Shown: positions 11,235 to 22,764 of the stretch, piece after piece | How the letters are laid out: each line of letters opens with the position of its first letter | Position numbering within the stretch: the stretch's first letter is position 1 | NCBI RefSeq assembly: GCF_008831285.2 | Contig: NW_022204965.1 | Span: 1 to 41,268 of the forward strand | Length of the DNA: 41,268 nt | Reading direction: 5' to 3' | Source of the DNA: Nymphaea colorata | Lineage: Eukaryota; Streptophyta; Magnoliopsida; Nymphaeales; Nymphaeaceae | Made by a program: the position numbers and the translations under genes | The notes under the pieces: generated by a model | Seen by the model: only the letters and a program-made list of their open reading frames with translations | Told to the model about the DNA's origin: nothing | Databases searched by the model: none

Positions 11235-11570
11235 TAGTCTAAGCAAGGTTATCATTTGAGAGCAATGTGCTATACTAGTGCAACTAGGGTGGAAGCGCTA
11301 TGCCAGTTGATGGACATTTGGCTCTACTCACATGGGCATGGGCATTATGGGAAGCCGGATTTCAGTTTTCACTCAAACTGAAACATGAAACTGGTTATGT
11401 TTACACCCCTATGTATACAAAATTGTACATAATAAGTAAAAAATAAAAATAAATTTTTAGGAGGAGAAAAAGGGTTTATGAAAAAGTAAAAAATCCCAAA
11501 ATATACACTTCTTTACAAAAAAAAGTCAAAAATACCCTATTCTTTTTTTTCCCCTTTGGTATACATTTGT
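11235..11570. repeat. Dispersed repeat shared with 23300-23600
   Basis: The string gagagcaatgtgctatacta and the following sequence, with ctcacatgggcatgggcatt, occur here and at 23310-23420. Both copies continue into an A-rich stretch containing agggtttatgaaaaagtaaa. A weaker match lies at 16320-16400. Confidence 0.8.
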
Positions 11571-11779
11571 GTGTACAACCTTGTGCATGTACTCGATATT
11601 AATATATGTTATTGTATCTTCTGGTGAAAGATTTGGATCATTCCCAATGAAGTCTTCTTTCCTAATGCACGTTTTAATTTCCACCATTTACTGCAAACCT
11701 TCTGAAGGGAGATTTTTAGCTATCGTGAAGGCTTTCCAGCTGTCGGATTCCTCGCTTCTGCTATACTGCTTGTTCTCTA

Positions 11780-12990
11780 TTCCTTTTGTTTTTCCATTAC
11801 TCTTTAGTTTCATTTAATACAAGCTCTCTCTCTCTCTCTCCTCTCTCTCCTGTGTGTTCCTGTGAATATATATATTTATACATATAAGATGATAAAAAAG
11901 CATACCACTTAGGTAAGGGACAGAAGCCAGGCCGATTAATTTTATCTTTTCGTAATTTAGCAGTATCTTCAAATTTATTTGCTGATACACATACATTAAG
12001 TGAGTTATTTTTAATTTTATTAATATACCATAATAATTAAAAAAAATGGTTCTTATAACATTAAAATTTTAATAGTAGAAAAAAACACTTTTTTTTATAA
12101 AAGTAATTTGAACTTGAAGATTATTTAGATTAAATTAGTGTTTAGAATGAACAAATTAGGAGATTCACATTTTGTTCAAAACACTTTTTGGCACAAATAT
12201 AAGAGGTCTGTTGGTTTTTGTTTGTGACCGAAGTAGTGCGTGTGTGTATATATATGTATAGTTTTCAATGACATTGCTATCTCTTTTATAAGGACCGTGG
12301 TGTACGTACTGTGAATAGCATTAAAATAGGGAAGGGGAAGTTGGTCGGTCAAACCAAGGCATCTTTCATATGTGATTTCATTAGCATATCAGTCTTCTAT
12401 ATGCTTTTGTGGTGATGCTGATCTGTGTTGAAGTCGATGATATATGTGAGAGACTTCCTACATAAAAAAGGGACAAAAGTTGTGGAAACTCGTTCTTCTG
12501 CTATTTAGCACTTGTTGAATCATAATAAAAGACGATCAACTGTCTCTGATGTAACAGATTTCGATTTTTCTTGTTGTCATGGTATTCATAATTCATGTTC
12601 TTCCATAGCCACCATATTGCCATGGGAACACAATCTTCCAACTTCACATAAGTATTTTGATTCGAGCCTTTTTATTCCACCTCCATGTCTGCATCCCTGC
12701 CACCAAGTCTGGAACTGTAATATCAATGATGATAGAACTGTCATATCATGTAAACTAATGGTTCCTATTCAACAGGGTGGTCCCTCCCTTTTTTGACTTG
12801 TCTACCACCGAAAGTGAAAATGTGGTGGAAGAAAGAAACAAAGAAACAGCTCCATGTCATTTGAGTTCTCTTGCATGTATAGAGAGAGAGGGACAGAGAA
12901 AGAGATGGGTATTACATGTTTTATTCTTAATTTAAATAGTAATCCGCACTGGCGAGTGGGAGAGAGAGATGAGCTTATGGGCGCCCCCAA
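11780..12990. repeat. Paralogous block shared with 30770-32440
   Basis: The block begins at a (CT)n run (11823-11850; 30808-30829) after catttaataca and continues through tttaatagtagaaaaa, gaggtctgttggtttttgtt, ggaccgtggt and atatatgtgagagacttcct in the same order in both copies. The copy at 30770 is longer, with extra sequence at about 31230-31710. No gene was found in either copy. Confidence 0.85.
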
Positions 12991-14104
12991 GTAATTTTAT
13001 AGGAAATAAGTAGTTTTATAGCAAATGAAACATAAATTAAACAATGCGTCAACCTGTTAACCCAAAGAAAAAAGACAAATACAATTGGCCTCATAGTTGG
13101 CTCATTTTTTGAAATTATTGGGTTGTACAAAAGGGTAGATTGATATGGTAGAAACTTTGGTAAAATGGATTTAGGTTAAAGATTCATGACTTACCCATTG
13201 AGTAACTTTGGCACTAGATATTTCCAAAATGAGTACTACCATGCCCAGATTCAATAGATATGTTGTTATTCCAGGCTTCCTTATCCTTTTAAGGGAAGGT
13301 CTATGGTAAAGAAAATCCAATGCCGTTTTGGCCCACTTTTTGAAATTGCAAACAAAAGCAAGATCTAGAAACAAATGTTTTTTCTTTCTTTGTCCATCCT
13401 TTCATCACTTTTCTCCTTTCCCTTTCCATTCTAGCCATCATCCAAAGCATTTGGATGATGAACTTTTGCCAACCAAACATATTTTTCAAAAACGTGGACT
13501 AGTGTGTGGGTTTCTTTAAAGTAGTTTTTTTGCAGGAAGGAGGCCACAAGGGTTCTACCCATCTGATGGAGGTGACTCATAAAAATCATTACCGCCTTTA
13601 AAAGGTGACCATAAGTCCCATAACACCTGTTGAGAGCAGCTAGCAGGAGTAGAGGCAGGTATAGGTTAAGTGTCGCTAACTGATGCATAATTTTTTTTGT
13701 ACGTCAATATGGTTAATGATTAAAATAACTTTAATTCACATTACAAAAATTGAAACTAGAAAAAAGTAAAAAGACTAAGGAGAATATTTTTAATAAATTA
13801 CCAAAATATTCTTCTCTCCTTTGATGGACACATAACTTTCTATCGTTAAGTATTGGTAATTACATAAATTTTAAAAGTTTTTTATTTTTATATTAATATT
13901 TTTAACAAATTTTCTCATTCTTTAAAAATTGAAAAATTTATGCCTAGTGTCCTTTATCTAGAATTTTGATCTTCTGTCTGGGCTCCTAACCCCCTATGCC
14001 GAAGATAATTGAATAAAGCAGTTAAGTGGGATTGCTGCTGGCTGCCCATAGGTCTGATATGTAGACCAGCAAGTGCGAAATATTGCAGATAAAACTTTCT
14101 CTTA
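12991..14104. other. Unassigned intergenic stretch
   Basis: AT-rich sequence with no coding signal and no match seen elsewhere in the window. The overlapping short ORFs on both strands at 13171-13688 have no recognisable motif. Confidence 0.5.
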
Positions 14105-14371
14105 ATGGCTTCACTCATTTACATGGAAGTCGAGGTTGGCGCCTTCTTGACTTTGTGCTTCATCACGTCCTGCCATGGTCGGCTTGTTCTTTCAACATCA
14201 ACCACGAGTCAAAGCCGACCATTGTCTGAAACCCGGAGCCATGTGCAGGGGCCAGCTGCAATAATAAAGGCTGTGGAGGATCAATTGTCGGTAAATGATC
14301 GCCATGAGCCAGACCTGACTAGCATTCAGTCGACCTTATTTTTTGTGTTAAGACTGAACCAATTAAAATAA
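14105..14371 (+). CDS. Possible small secreted protein, unrecognised
   Basis: This is an 88-codon ORF. Residues 11-22 are hydrophobic (G-A-F-L-T-L-C-F-I-T-S), followed by C-H-G-R, which fits a signal peptide with cleavage near residue 25. The remainder is polar and rich in Ser, Thr and charged residues. That is the layout of a plant peptide precursor, but I see no CLE, RGF, CEP, PSK or RALF motif at the C-terminus. It is less AT-rich than its surroundings. The last 14 codons run into a repeat that recurs at 22765 without the ORF, so its natural end may differ. A chance ORF is quite possible. Confidence 0.25.
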   Translation: MASLIYMEVEVGAFLTLCFITSCHGRLVLSTSTTSQSRPLSETRSHVQGPAAIIKAVEDQLSVNDRHEPDLTSIQSTLFFVLRLNQLK

Positions 14372-14705
14372 TAAGAACAATCTATAGAGATCTTCCCTTG
14401 CATCAGGTGAGCAAGAGGGGTATTTCATACTACCGCTCAACAAGATGGCCGAAACCTTAGCCTTACCTCCATTTCCCTAGAGCCTATTCTGTATCAGGTG
14501 TCCCACAATTGCAGGTTCATTCAAATTCAACAGAATCGGTTTCTATGATGGTAAATCCTAAACAAGATGTACTTGTTTCAGCATCAGAAATAATTGTGCA
14601 AAGGTCATCTGTAGACATAGATAATGTCTGTTACTTGTAGGGTCAGGTTAGACATCTTCCCAAATAGAAAGCATACTAGAAGAATCAAACAAAGCAATTT
14701 AGAGG

Positions 14706-14779
<74 letters not shown>

Positions 14780-16310
14780 TGAAATCACAGCTGTTTCTAT
14801 GCTTGGATGGTTATTTTGTGTTGTTAAAAACTGCCATAAAAGTTCTGTTCCATTATTGAAAACCATGGTCAAGCAATTGATCATTGCAAATGCATCTTTT
14901 GCAATGGTTTTTATTGACACCAAACAAAAAAATAATCATCCAGCTGTAGAGGTTCATCTTAATTGGACACAAAGGCCAGTTCAAAGAGAAAAAAAATAGA
15001 CAACTTTTATTTGAATCCCTTTAATCACCCATTTTAATCGTTAAACATGTTTAAAGTATGATGACATTCGTCTATTTTCCAGTCAACCTTCTAGAATAGA
15101 TGGATCATATGAATATCCCATCAAAAAATTGATTTCTCATGACACGAATAAGCTCATGCTAACCCGCCAACTTGTGATCTCAACCCGTTTTTTAGTGGCG
15201 GAGCCAAGACTTTTTGGCTGGAGGGCACGTGAGTCACATCAAACATGGGCACTATGATGTGACAGCAACCGGGTTCAGCGTCATCACAATATATTTTTGA
15301 CTGACTGGTATAGGCAATGGTGCACAGCAACCCACACTTAGCTTCAATACTTTCCCTCTTACAGCATGTTCAATGCTTACTGTGGTTACCTAAGGGATTC
15401 ATTAAGATGTCTCTGTTCTTGATCAATTTGTGATTGGAATTCTTCAACACAAGAATATTCAAACGTTATTACTTAGCATTGCTTGGATTTTGGAGAAGGG
15501 TGCAGAAACACAAAAGGTTGCATGCAATCCCTAGTAAATGAGCAAGAACTTGTTACATTACTAGCTAATGTCACCAGCCACTATAAGTCCCCCCCGGCAA
15601 AATGTTCCAATCTTGGTGTCTGTAAATTATGACATAGACAGTGGATTAATTACTCTCATTTATATATTTAATTACCTATTTGATGTCTCGTGAATAGAAC
15701 GAGGACCTCCCACGACAGTTTCTGAGCGCAAAAAAAACCTATTTGATGTCACAAGCAGCTGCTGCCGGAAGTTCATGCAGTGCAATTACATTATTATACA
15801 AGAATTTGTTTTAGGTACTGGAAAACTATATATTTTAAACTTAGAACATGATAACTCCTCAACTTGATTGCAAGATAATCTAAGCAAGGTTATAATCAAT
15901 CACCAAAATATGGAGTACATCACTAACTTATGGAGTCTGGTGCATGTTGGATGGAGAGTCTATGCTTCATGCTTTGAAACTAATTAGAGTCCAAAAATCA
16001 CCAAAATGGATTTCAGCGAGAGAACAAGCTGAAGAAAAATAGATCCCTAAAGGGATAGTGGCAAATCCAAAAATTTCTGTCTAAGGTGAAATATTAGTTT
16101 AATTTTCAACTTTAAGGTATATAAAAAGTTTGAAAAACTAGTATCAATGACAGGTAAGAGAAATTGCTTACAATATCCGCAATGTGTTCCAATATTGTTA
16201 AAGAGTCATTTGACAGCAGGGACACTCATAAAATTTTCAAAATAGAACAACCCCTAAGTAGGTAGACGGAAAGGGGGATGCTTAGCAGAAGTCTAACCGA
16301 GCGCGAGTGA
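14331..16310. repeat. Paralogous block shared with 33365-34915
   Basis: From about 14780 this matches 33385-34915 closely and in order; examples are gatggttattttgt-type runs, agactttttggctg, gttgcatgcaatccc, tggagtacatcactaactt and gatgcttagcagaagtctaa. The first part (14331-14570) is instead shared with 22765-22910. No coding region is conserved. The motif agtggcggagccaagac at 15195 resembles the end of a plant hAT-type element. Confidence 0.85.
14709..14777. repeat. Compound (AT)n(GT)n microsatellite
   Basis: An AT run to about 14742 passes directly into a GT run to 14777. The paralogous positions at 29729-29816 and 33366-33380 carry the same kind of repeat at different lengths, followed in each by ttgaaat and a conserved block. 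Confidence 0.96.
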
Positions 16311-16564
16311 TGTTGGTGCTACATTTCTATACTGCAACTGGAGTGGAAGCACTATACTAGTTGATGGATATTTGGCCCCACTCACAGGCATCGATGCGGC
16401 CGTGGGCTTGAGGGTAAGGGGAAAGAGGGAGCTTCTGGCTTTCTCTAAGATTGTGGGGTGACCTCCTGCTCATGAAAAATTAGAGTCCTACATATGTTAT
16501 GTTATTTTTTAGGAAAAGGGCCGGCACAAGTTTATTTATAAAATATTAAACTTTGCCGATTGTT

Positions 16565-16660
16565 ATTTCATCATTCAGGCGAACAAGCTGGTACAATTCA
16601 AGTAGGTTGATCCAAACCAATTTTCACAGATGAAATGAAAAAAATATATTATAAAATAGA
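16565..16660. repeat. Short repeat shared with 30255-30345
   Basis: The strings ctggtacaattcaa and aaccaattttcaca followed by an A-rich run occur in both places. It is part of the shuffled set of paralogous modules. Confidence 0.75.
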
Positions 16661-16977
16661 TGAAAAGAAATCCCCAAATTATAAAGAACCGCACACAAAC
16701 AATAATATATAGAAGCAAAAAAGATAAGGAGAATGATGTCAAAAGATGACTACACGCTATTATAGATAGCCTGGCCTGAGAGAATGGCCACGAACAAACA
16801 AATGGTTGACCGCTCTTTTAGGGGGCATTTGATGGTTTGGAATTTTGATTTAAGAATGAAATGCAAGTCCAACTTCAACTCAAACATGAAACCTTTTACG
16901 GTTTGAGAGTGGATAAACATCACTCAACGCAAGAGCGGTCAACTCAACAGCCATGTAACGCCAGCCAATTACTGCTA

Positions 16978-16978
<1 letters not shown>

Positions 16979-17027
<49 letters not shown>

Positions 17028-17032
17028 CTATA
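16979..17032. repeat. (TA)n microsatellite
   Basis: An imperfect TA run interrupted by single C and G bases. Confidence 0.95.
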
Positions 17033-17491
17033 TTCTGGCCATATTCACATTCACCCACTTAACGGTTGAGAGAAAGGTGAAGAAAAAAAAAAGTATAAAC
17101 TAATACTAGATGACAAAAATACCCACTTCTTTTTTTCCTTTAGTTTTCTCTCGTCTATTCATTATAATGAATCAAATAGTCCTTATGAACGAGTAGAGTT
17201 ACATTGAATAATCAGAGTCACCATTTAATTTTTTGCTATATATATAAAAATATAAAAGAGGCATATGATATGGCCAAAATGGACATAGCATACCTGCAAC
17301 CCTCACTGCATGAGCCTCTGCCCCATGAACTATCACCAGATGAGAGCCCATAATATCGTGGGGTGGAAAGACATTTGTATATATATATGTATGAGAGAGA
17401 TCATGTGGGAGAAAGATTTTCCAATCACTTCAAGGTTCACGGTTTAAGGAGGTCAATGGACAGGTTTTGGAGCAGGGACTACCATGCGTTA

Positions 17492-17683
17492 CAGGGACAG
17501 AGCCAAAAAATTTTCATGAGAAGGGCTGAATTAATGTTTCTAAATTTTGACTACGATCAAAATATCATTTTTCAAAACTTTTATATAGGACAAGTGAAAT
17601 TTACTAAAATTTACATATAATTTTTTAAAAAAAAAATTGAGTTGGGGCCAGGGCCATGCGAGCCTCCCTTGGCTCCACCCCTG
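17492..17683. mobile_element. hAT-type MITE, 192 bp
   Basis: The left end reads cagggacagagccaa and the reverse complement of the right end reads caggggtggagccaa, so the two form 15-bp terminal inverted repeats with 12 matches. This is the usual CAGGGGCGGAGCC-like end of plant hAT elements. The 8 bp outside the left end (ATGCGTTA, 17484-17491) and the right end (ATGCCTAA, 17684-17691) match at six of eight positions, which fits a decayed 8-bp target duplication. The interior is AT-rich and non-coding, so mobility would have needed a transposase from elsewhere. It lies about 320 bp upstream of the AP2 TATA box. Confidence 0.8.
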
Positions 17684-18000
17684 ATGCCTAAAAAAATTTT
17701 TCAAACACCACTAGGACAATCTCTTCTTCCAACGTATACAACAGTTATTGTGGTCACCTTAAGTAATACGTTAAAGTGTCTGCAGCCTTCCTTTTGTGTT
17801 TGAAAGTCTTCAAATGTTTGTGATTGTTATACCTAAGCTTAACAATTGGAAGATGCTACCACTTTTCTCCATTGTGATGGTTACTGGTTACACAAAGGAA
17901 TACGTAACTCAGTTCAGCCACATGTCTTTTTTTTTTTTTGCAGAATTTTCAAATCCAAATGCTTCCCTTCATCAGCGGCCACCATAACTATGACTTCCGT

Positions 18001-18008
18001 TATAAATA
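18001..18008 (+). promoter_or_regulatory. TATA box of AP2
   Basis: TATAAATA lies 51 bp before the ATG at 18052. The same octamer stands in the equivalent place before AP1. Confidence 0.65.
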
Positions 18009-18051
18009 TCAACACATTTATCCTTAGTACAGCAACCTTTTAGTCCTCACC

Positions 18052-19386
18052 ATGGCAACCTTCTTCTCCCCCTTAGCATTCAGCCTCCTCCTGCACCTGC
18101 TCCTACTTGCAATACTGCCTAACCCTACCACAATCTTCGCTTCCAAACCTCTCGGCTTCTCTATAGACCTCATTCATTGAGACTCATCCCTGTCACCTCT
18201 CTATGACATTTCATCCACTCTAGCTCAACGAGCTGAGCAGGCGGCTCTGCGCTTCATGTTGTGCTCCCGCAGCATTGCTTCATGGACTGCCAATACCACC
18301 AGCATGATCTCCAGCCCCGTGATGGCTGGTCCCGGTGAGCTTCTCATGAAACTCTCGCTAGGTACCCCATCCAGCTTGTACTGGGCCATTATAGGCACTG
18401 GTAGTAACCTCATATGGACAACATGCCACCATTGTGACAACTGCCATGTCAAAACACCAATGTTTGATAAACTTCAGTCGTCCACCTACAAGAACCAGAG
18501 ATGCTCCACCAGCTTCTGCACGGAACTGCATGTCCATCGTTGCACCAGCGACCAACTTTGCTGGTTCAGATATTCCTATAGAAACATTTCCAAAGTATAA
18601 AGAGTCCTAGCCTCCGAGAAGCGCTTGTTTGACAATGGTGCCAACACCATCAAGCATGAAGGAATTGTCTTTGGTTGTGTTCATCGTGAAGATAATCCTG
18701 ATTTTGCCCTGCATAAAGTTCCAGGCCTTGTTGGCCTTGGCCGTGGTCCTCTCTCTCTTGTTAAACAGATCGGCTCTTCCATTGATGACAAATTTGCTTA
18801 CTGTCTTCCTCCATATAGCAATGAAAACAATTCCGCGGGACAGCTCAAATTCAGCGAGGACACAGAGTTTTCAGGCACAGAAGAGGTTCAAGAGACACCG
18901 ATGGCATCAGATGGCGGTGAAGGCAGATTTTATGTGCTCATCCTGACAGACATAAGTGTCGGGAACAGCAGACTCAACATACAATTTGCTGGTGCACAGA
19001 CGACTGCATTGTTGGGAGATGCCAGATCGATCATCATAGACTTGGGTACCAGCCTGACTTTTCTTGCCAAAGATGTCTATGGTCAAGTGGCAAATGCAGT
19101 GGCCAATGTCATAAACTGTGAGCGCTTCTATCCTCCTGAGCAAGACTTGCTGTGTTACCATGTAGGGAACAATGGTGATCTATATGAAGGGTTGCCGAGA
19201 TGACCTTTCATTTCGCTAGTGCAGACTGGAAGCAGCCACCTTCAAATATCTTTGGAATGTTTAGAAGTGGAATCATCTGCTTAGCCATTAAAGATGGAGA
19301 GATGCCTATCTTTGGGAATATTGTGCAGCAGAACATGCATGTAGTATGATCTGGGCTACAGACTGCTTTCTTTTGCACCAACTGAA
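18052..19386 (+). pseudogene. Nepenthesin-like aspartic protease pseudogene AP2
   Basis: A paralogue of AP1 with a nearly whole frame of about 440 codons, the family's usual length. ATG at 18052 opens a Leu-rich signal peptide (residues 1-28). The propeptide motif I-D-L-I-H-stop-D follows; the TGA at 18178 replaces what is normally Arg. The core has G-T-G-S-N at 18394, where active enzymes have D-T-G-S-N, then a C-H-H-C-D-N-C cluster typical of nepenthesin-type proteases, F-G-C-V-H, G-L-V-G-L-G-R-G-P-L-S-L, K-F-A-Y-C-L-P, and a second active-site triplet D-L-G at 19039 in place of D-S-G. Further damage: TAA at 18598, a one-base loss before the TGA at 19201, and a shift near 19347. The lost first Asp means no protease activity even if the frame were whole. 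It is intronless, as usual for this clade. Confidence 0.93.
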
Positions 19387-19399
19387 AGTCCAACACGTA

Positions 19400-20880
19400 G
19401 AAATGAATTGTTTATCGTAGGAACAAAAGTTATAGACTTTTGTCACCTGTAAGTAAGGGTTTTATTTGGTCATAATTGTGTGTTTCTGGTTATTGCACAT
19501 TCAACTCTCTCCCTCCCCTCCTTGCGGATCTAAAAGTTAGAATCTTAAAAATGACACATTTTGTATATCTTTCATTATCTTTTCTCTTAGTCTGACCACA
19601 TTTGATCATTTTGAGGTTTTTTTCTGTGTGAAACTGACAAGTCTAAAATAATGCCATGTTAATTCTTTTCAAATACGAGGTTGATGTTTTATTTTATTTG
19701 ACTTCAAAGGTGGTGTTGCAAGGACCAATAGAGGGCATCTTAGATTAACTTGAAAGGGCAGTGCGGATACATATAAGGTAGTTTGGCGGTATTTGCTACA
19801 CTTTTTTTACACACGAGCCCTAATTTTACATTTGGTTTCTTCAGAGTTATCAAAGACTCAAAGGTGACATATTATTTGAAGTGATAATGTCATACACATT
19901 TACATTAGTTCTCTATTTATTTATGTATTACTTATAGCTATTTATCTACGTATTTATATCTAACTTTTAATGCATGTTTATTTATATTTTTATACACATG
20001 CTATCTTGCATATGCTGTGGTGGTCATCCTCCATAATGTCTCTACCATCTTTTACGAGTCACTTTTCTAATAGTGTGTCTTGTAAGTAATAGCTAAGTCA
20101 AAGAGAATATCAAGTGTTTTAGTAGGTGCAGCTACAAAGCATTCTACATTTCAAGCATGCATTTTTACCATAGCTTCTGCCCATTTTGTTTTGGATATTC
20201 TTTTGTTGATTAATTCCTCTGGGTCTTTGAAAATGGGTGCAGTAGATTGTGGCTAACCTATGTAATCTTATAACTCTCTCTAACGATCTATATTCAGCCA
20301 TTCAATATGGTTTCAAATCTGATATTTGGTCCCTTCTCTCTCTTGTTTTTTCCATGATGGCCAATATTTTTGTATGATAATTGTACTAATTTTCTTAGTA
20401 TAAGTTTTGGATATGGTTTGCAAATTGCTTATATGAGAAGGCTGCACATTGTCCAGCATTCAAAGCTTTTGTAAGACCTACTTTCTTTGATCCATTCCAC
20501 ATACTTTGTATTTATGAATATATTTATTTGGAAATCAATACAATCTACTTATTTATGAAGAATTTTATGACTTTGTAGTTTTTGATACGCCACCTTATAA
20601 TGAACAACTTCATGGCCTTCCTCCTGCAACACATGGGTAAGATGATTATTCAGTCTCATTACTATGTAGCACTGGTATGGATGTAAGAATTCCTCTTTGC
20701 TGATGTCCGTGCCCTAATTGCTGCTCATGGAGCGTCCAAGATCTTTTGGGCTTATAGCCTTTATACTGTTATTGCCTTCTTGCTATTTTTAGTAACCTTA
20801 CTTGGTCTACTTAATCCTTTCTCTCGATCTTATCTTGGTATATATTCTATTGGGTTAATGCAGATTTTATTTCTAGAATG
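19400..20880. other. Unassigned region downstream of AP2
   Basis: No gene recognised. Around 20680-20915 there is an open plus-strand run of about 75 codons without an ATG and with a hydrophobic middle, preceded by a shorter open run at 20586-20637 that ends at a GTAAG-like donor. Neither matches a family I know. Confidence 0.35.
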
Positions 20881-20881
20881 T

Positions 20882-21091
20882 TGTTACAGGTGGCCAATTT
20901 ACTCAACAAGTAGAATGTATTGGTGAAATTATAAATATAATTCTTAAGAATGATGGCACACCTATAGCTATTGGAAACAAGTTACATGTCACAGGTGTAA
21001 TCTACTTACTACTTAGTATAGTTGTTGAAACACATAGTTGCGGTTTGAGACATGGTGCATTTGCAAAGAGATGCCTCCCTTTAATGTAACA
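20882..21091 (+). pseudogene. Possible exon remnant, biotin/lipoyl-domain-like
   Basis: After an AG acceptor-like site (ttacag, ending near 20890) a plus-strand frame reads G-G-Q-F-T-Q-Q-V-E, then G-E-I-I-N-I-I-L, then N-D-G-T-P-I-A-I-G-N-K-L and stays open to a TAA at about 21088. The G-E-I-x-x-I-L-x-x-D-G-x-P-(x)n-L order resembles the C-terminal half of biotin/lipoyl attachment domains, including chloroplast BCCP-like proteins. The Lys-bearing half is not seen nearby. The call rests on pattern only and may be chance. Confidence 0.2.
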
Positions 21092-21291
21092 ATATATTTC
21101 TCATGATTTGATTTGTAAACTACTTTGCTTCTAATACCTTAAGACTGTAACAGTTTGAATTTCCGAATTTCCTCTATTTCTTTGTAGTTCATCAGTATCA
21201 AGTCAATTTTAGTAGGAACTTGCATTTTGTCCCTAGATGGCATGAAGCTGGTTTTGACTTAGTTGATCATGAGTTAATTTTTCTTCCAGAG

Positions 21292-21483
21292 GACATCTGA
21301 GTCATCCCATCAGGTCTGAACTAGTTATGGTCCTATCAGGCACTGCAGATGTGGATGTCAGCAAGGAGCGGAGAGTTAATCAAGATCTAGACTTGATGGA
21401 CATGATTGATTCACAGAAGCTTGTCCTTTCTAAGGTGCATGCTAGATTAGTTTCTTCCTCTTATAGAAGCTTGTCCTATTGAT
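21292..21483 (+). other. Open frame of unknown origin
   Basis: After a cttccag acceptor-like site, about 63 codons stay open in one frame to a TGA at 21481. The composition is coding-like (Asp, Leu, Val and Ser in balance, with D-L-D-L-M-D-M-I-D in the middle). I do not recognise the protein. It could be a degraded exon belonging with 20882-21091, or chance. Confidence 0.2.
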
Positions 21484-22760
21484 TGAGGCTGGTTAGTTTC
21501 TTTGTGCTGAAAACTGATCTATTCTTTGATCTTGGATCTTGTTGGCAGAAGTTGATGTGGAAATCAAGAAGCTTACTGCCCGCCCAATATTGTTGAAGGA
21601 AACCCATGCTTGGATTACATCAAATGCATCACATTTTCCATGGCTAGGAACTTTGAAGTAGAAGGGAGGAATGGTGGAAACAAGTAAATTTTAACGATTC
21701 TTTCTTTTATAAATGCATTCTCAATTCAGACTTGATAGGGATGTCCAATCTGAATCTGCCGTTATCCATGTAAATTTTCAAATTTACATTGATTTGTCAA
21801 GTTTTCTCAACACGGGCACGTCATTGGATAAAAGCTCGAAATGACCAGTCCGTGCACTTCTAAAATGGTGGCAGGTGATCTGAGGCTAGGGAAACGTTTT
21901 TGGCAACACAGGAAAGGGCAAGGACAAGTATTGGTCTTTTGCAAGTTGGCAATAAACTTATTTGCAATGACAAAAGGCGTTGCCAATAGCTTGTCTTTAT
22001 TGTTGTGGTTGTATTTGTTTCACCAGGGACCAGATCAAGTCGAAACTCCACCCCCCCTCCGACCTTAAATCTATCATTTGTAATATACGTGGATTTAAGA
22101 TCCATGCTACATAAATCTTTAGTTTGTTTAAGCTGAGGATCTTTTAAAGCATATCTTTTAATGCTACATCAAACTATCAAACACAACTTAAAGTACAAAA
22201 GAGGATCGAATCAGTCTCTCAAACCATCCGGACATAAGTACACTACCACAATTTTCTTTGTCACTTTCGATGCAAACTCTGCTGGGAGTTAGGCTGCCGT
22301 CCCTTTTAGTAGAAAGAATAAGTAATGAATCTACATCGAAGAGTAACTTTGTCAGTATTACTTGAACATCCCCTTCCTGAAGATCGGGGTGCTCACGCAC
22401 TATTTTCTTTGTCTTTATATGTTTTTTTTATCAATATTCTATTGATAATGATTTTGTTTTTTTCAACTACAGCAGTACATTATAATAACCTTCGTACATG
22501 TGGAAAAAAACATGTACAATAACAATCACCAGGTACAAGAAAATGTGGATGAAGTTGGTGCTATGACTATCAAAACTAGAGGTAGCTAGATGACAAAATA
22601 ATGAAATGTCTGATAATTAATTGATATAATTCTTTTTCTAAATCTTAAACGAAAAAATATGGTATCAATTAAACATTGGCATTATTTGGGTCAAATGGCT
22701 GACAAATTAATAAAGTGCTTATTTGATAATTAATGATAGCTGGGCCCAATAGCATTCGGC
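21484..22760. other. Unassigned intergenic stretch
   Basis: Only short overlapping ORFs on both strands, without recognisable motifs. No repeat shared with other parts of the window was seen. Confidence 0.45.
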
Positions 22761-22764
22761 CAGC

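Noticed and set aside
14699-14923. ORF with poly-(Thr-His) and poly-(Tyr-Ile)
   Set aside because: It is a translation of the AT/GT microsatellite.
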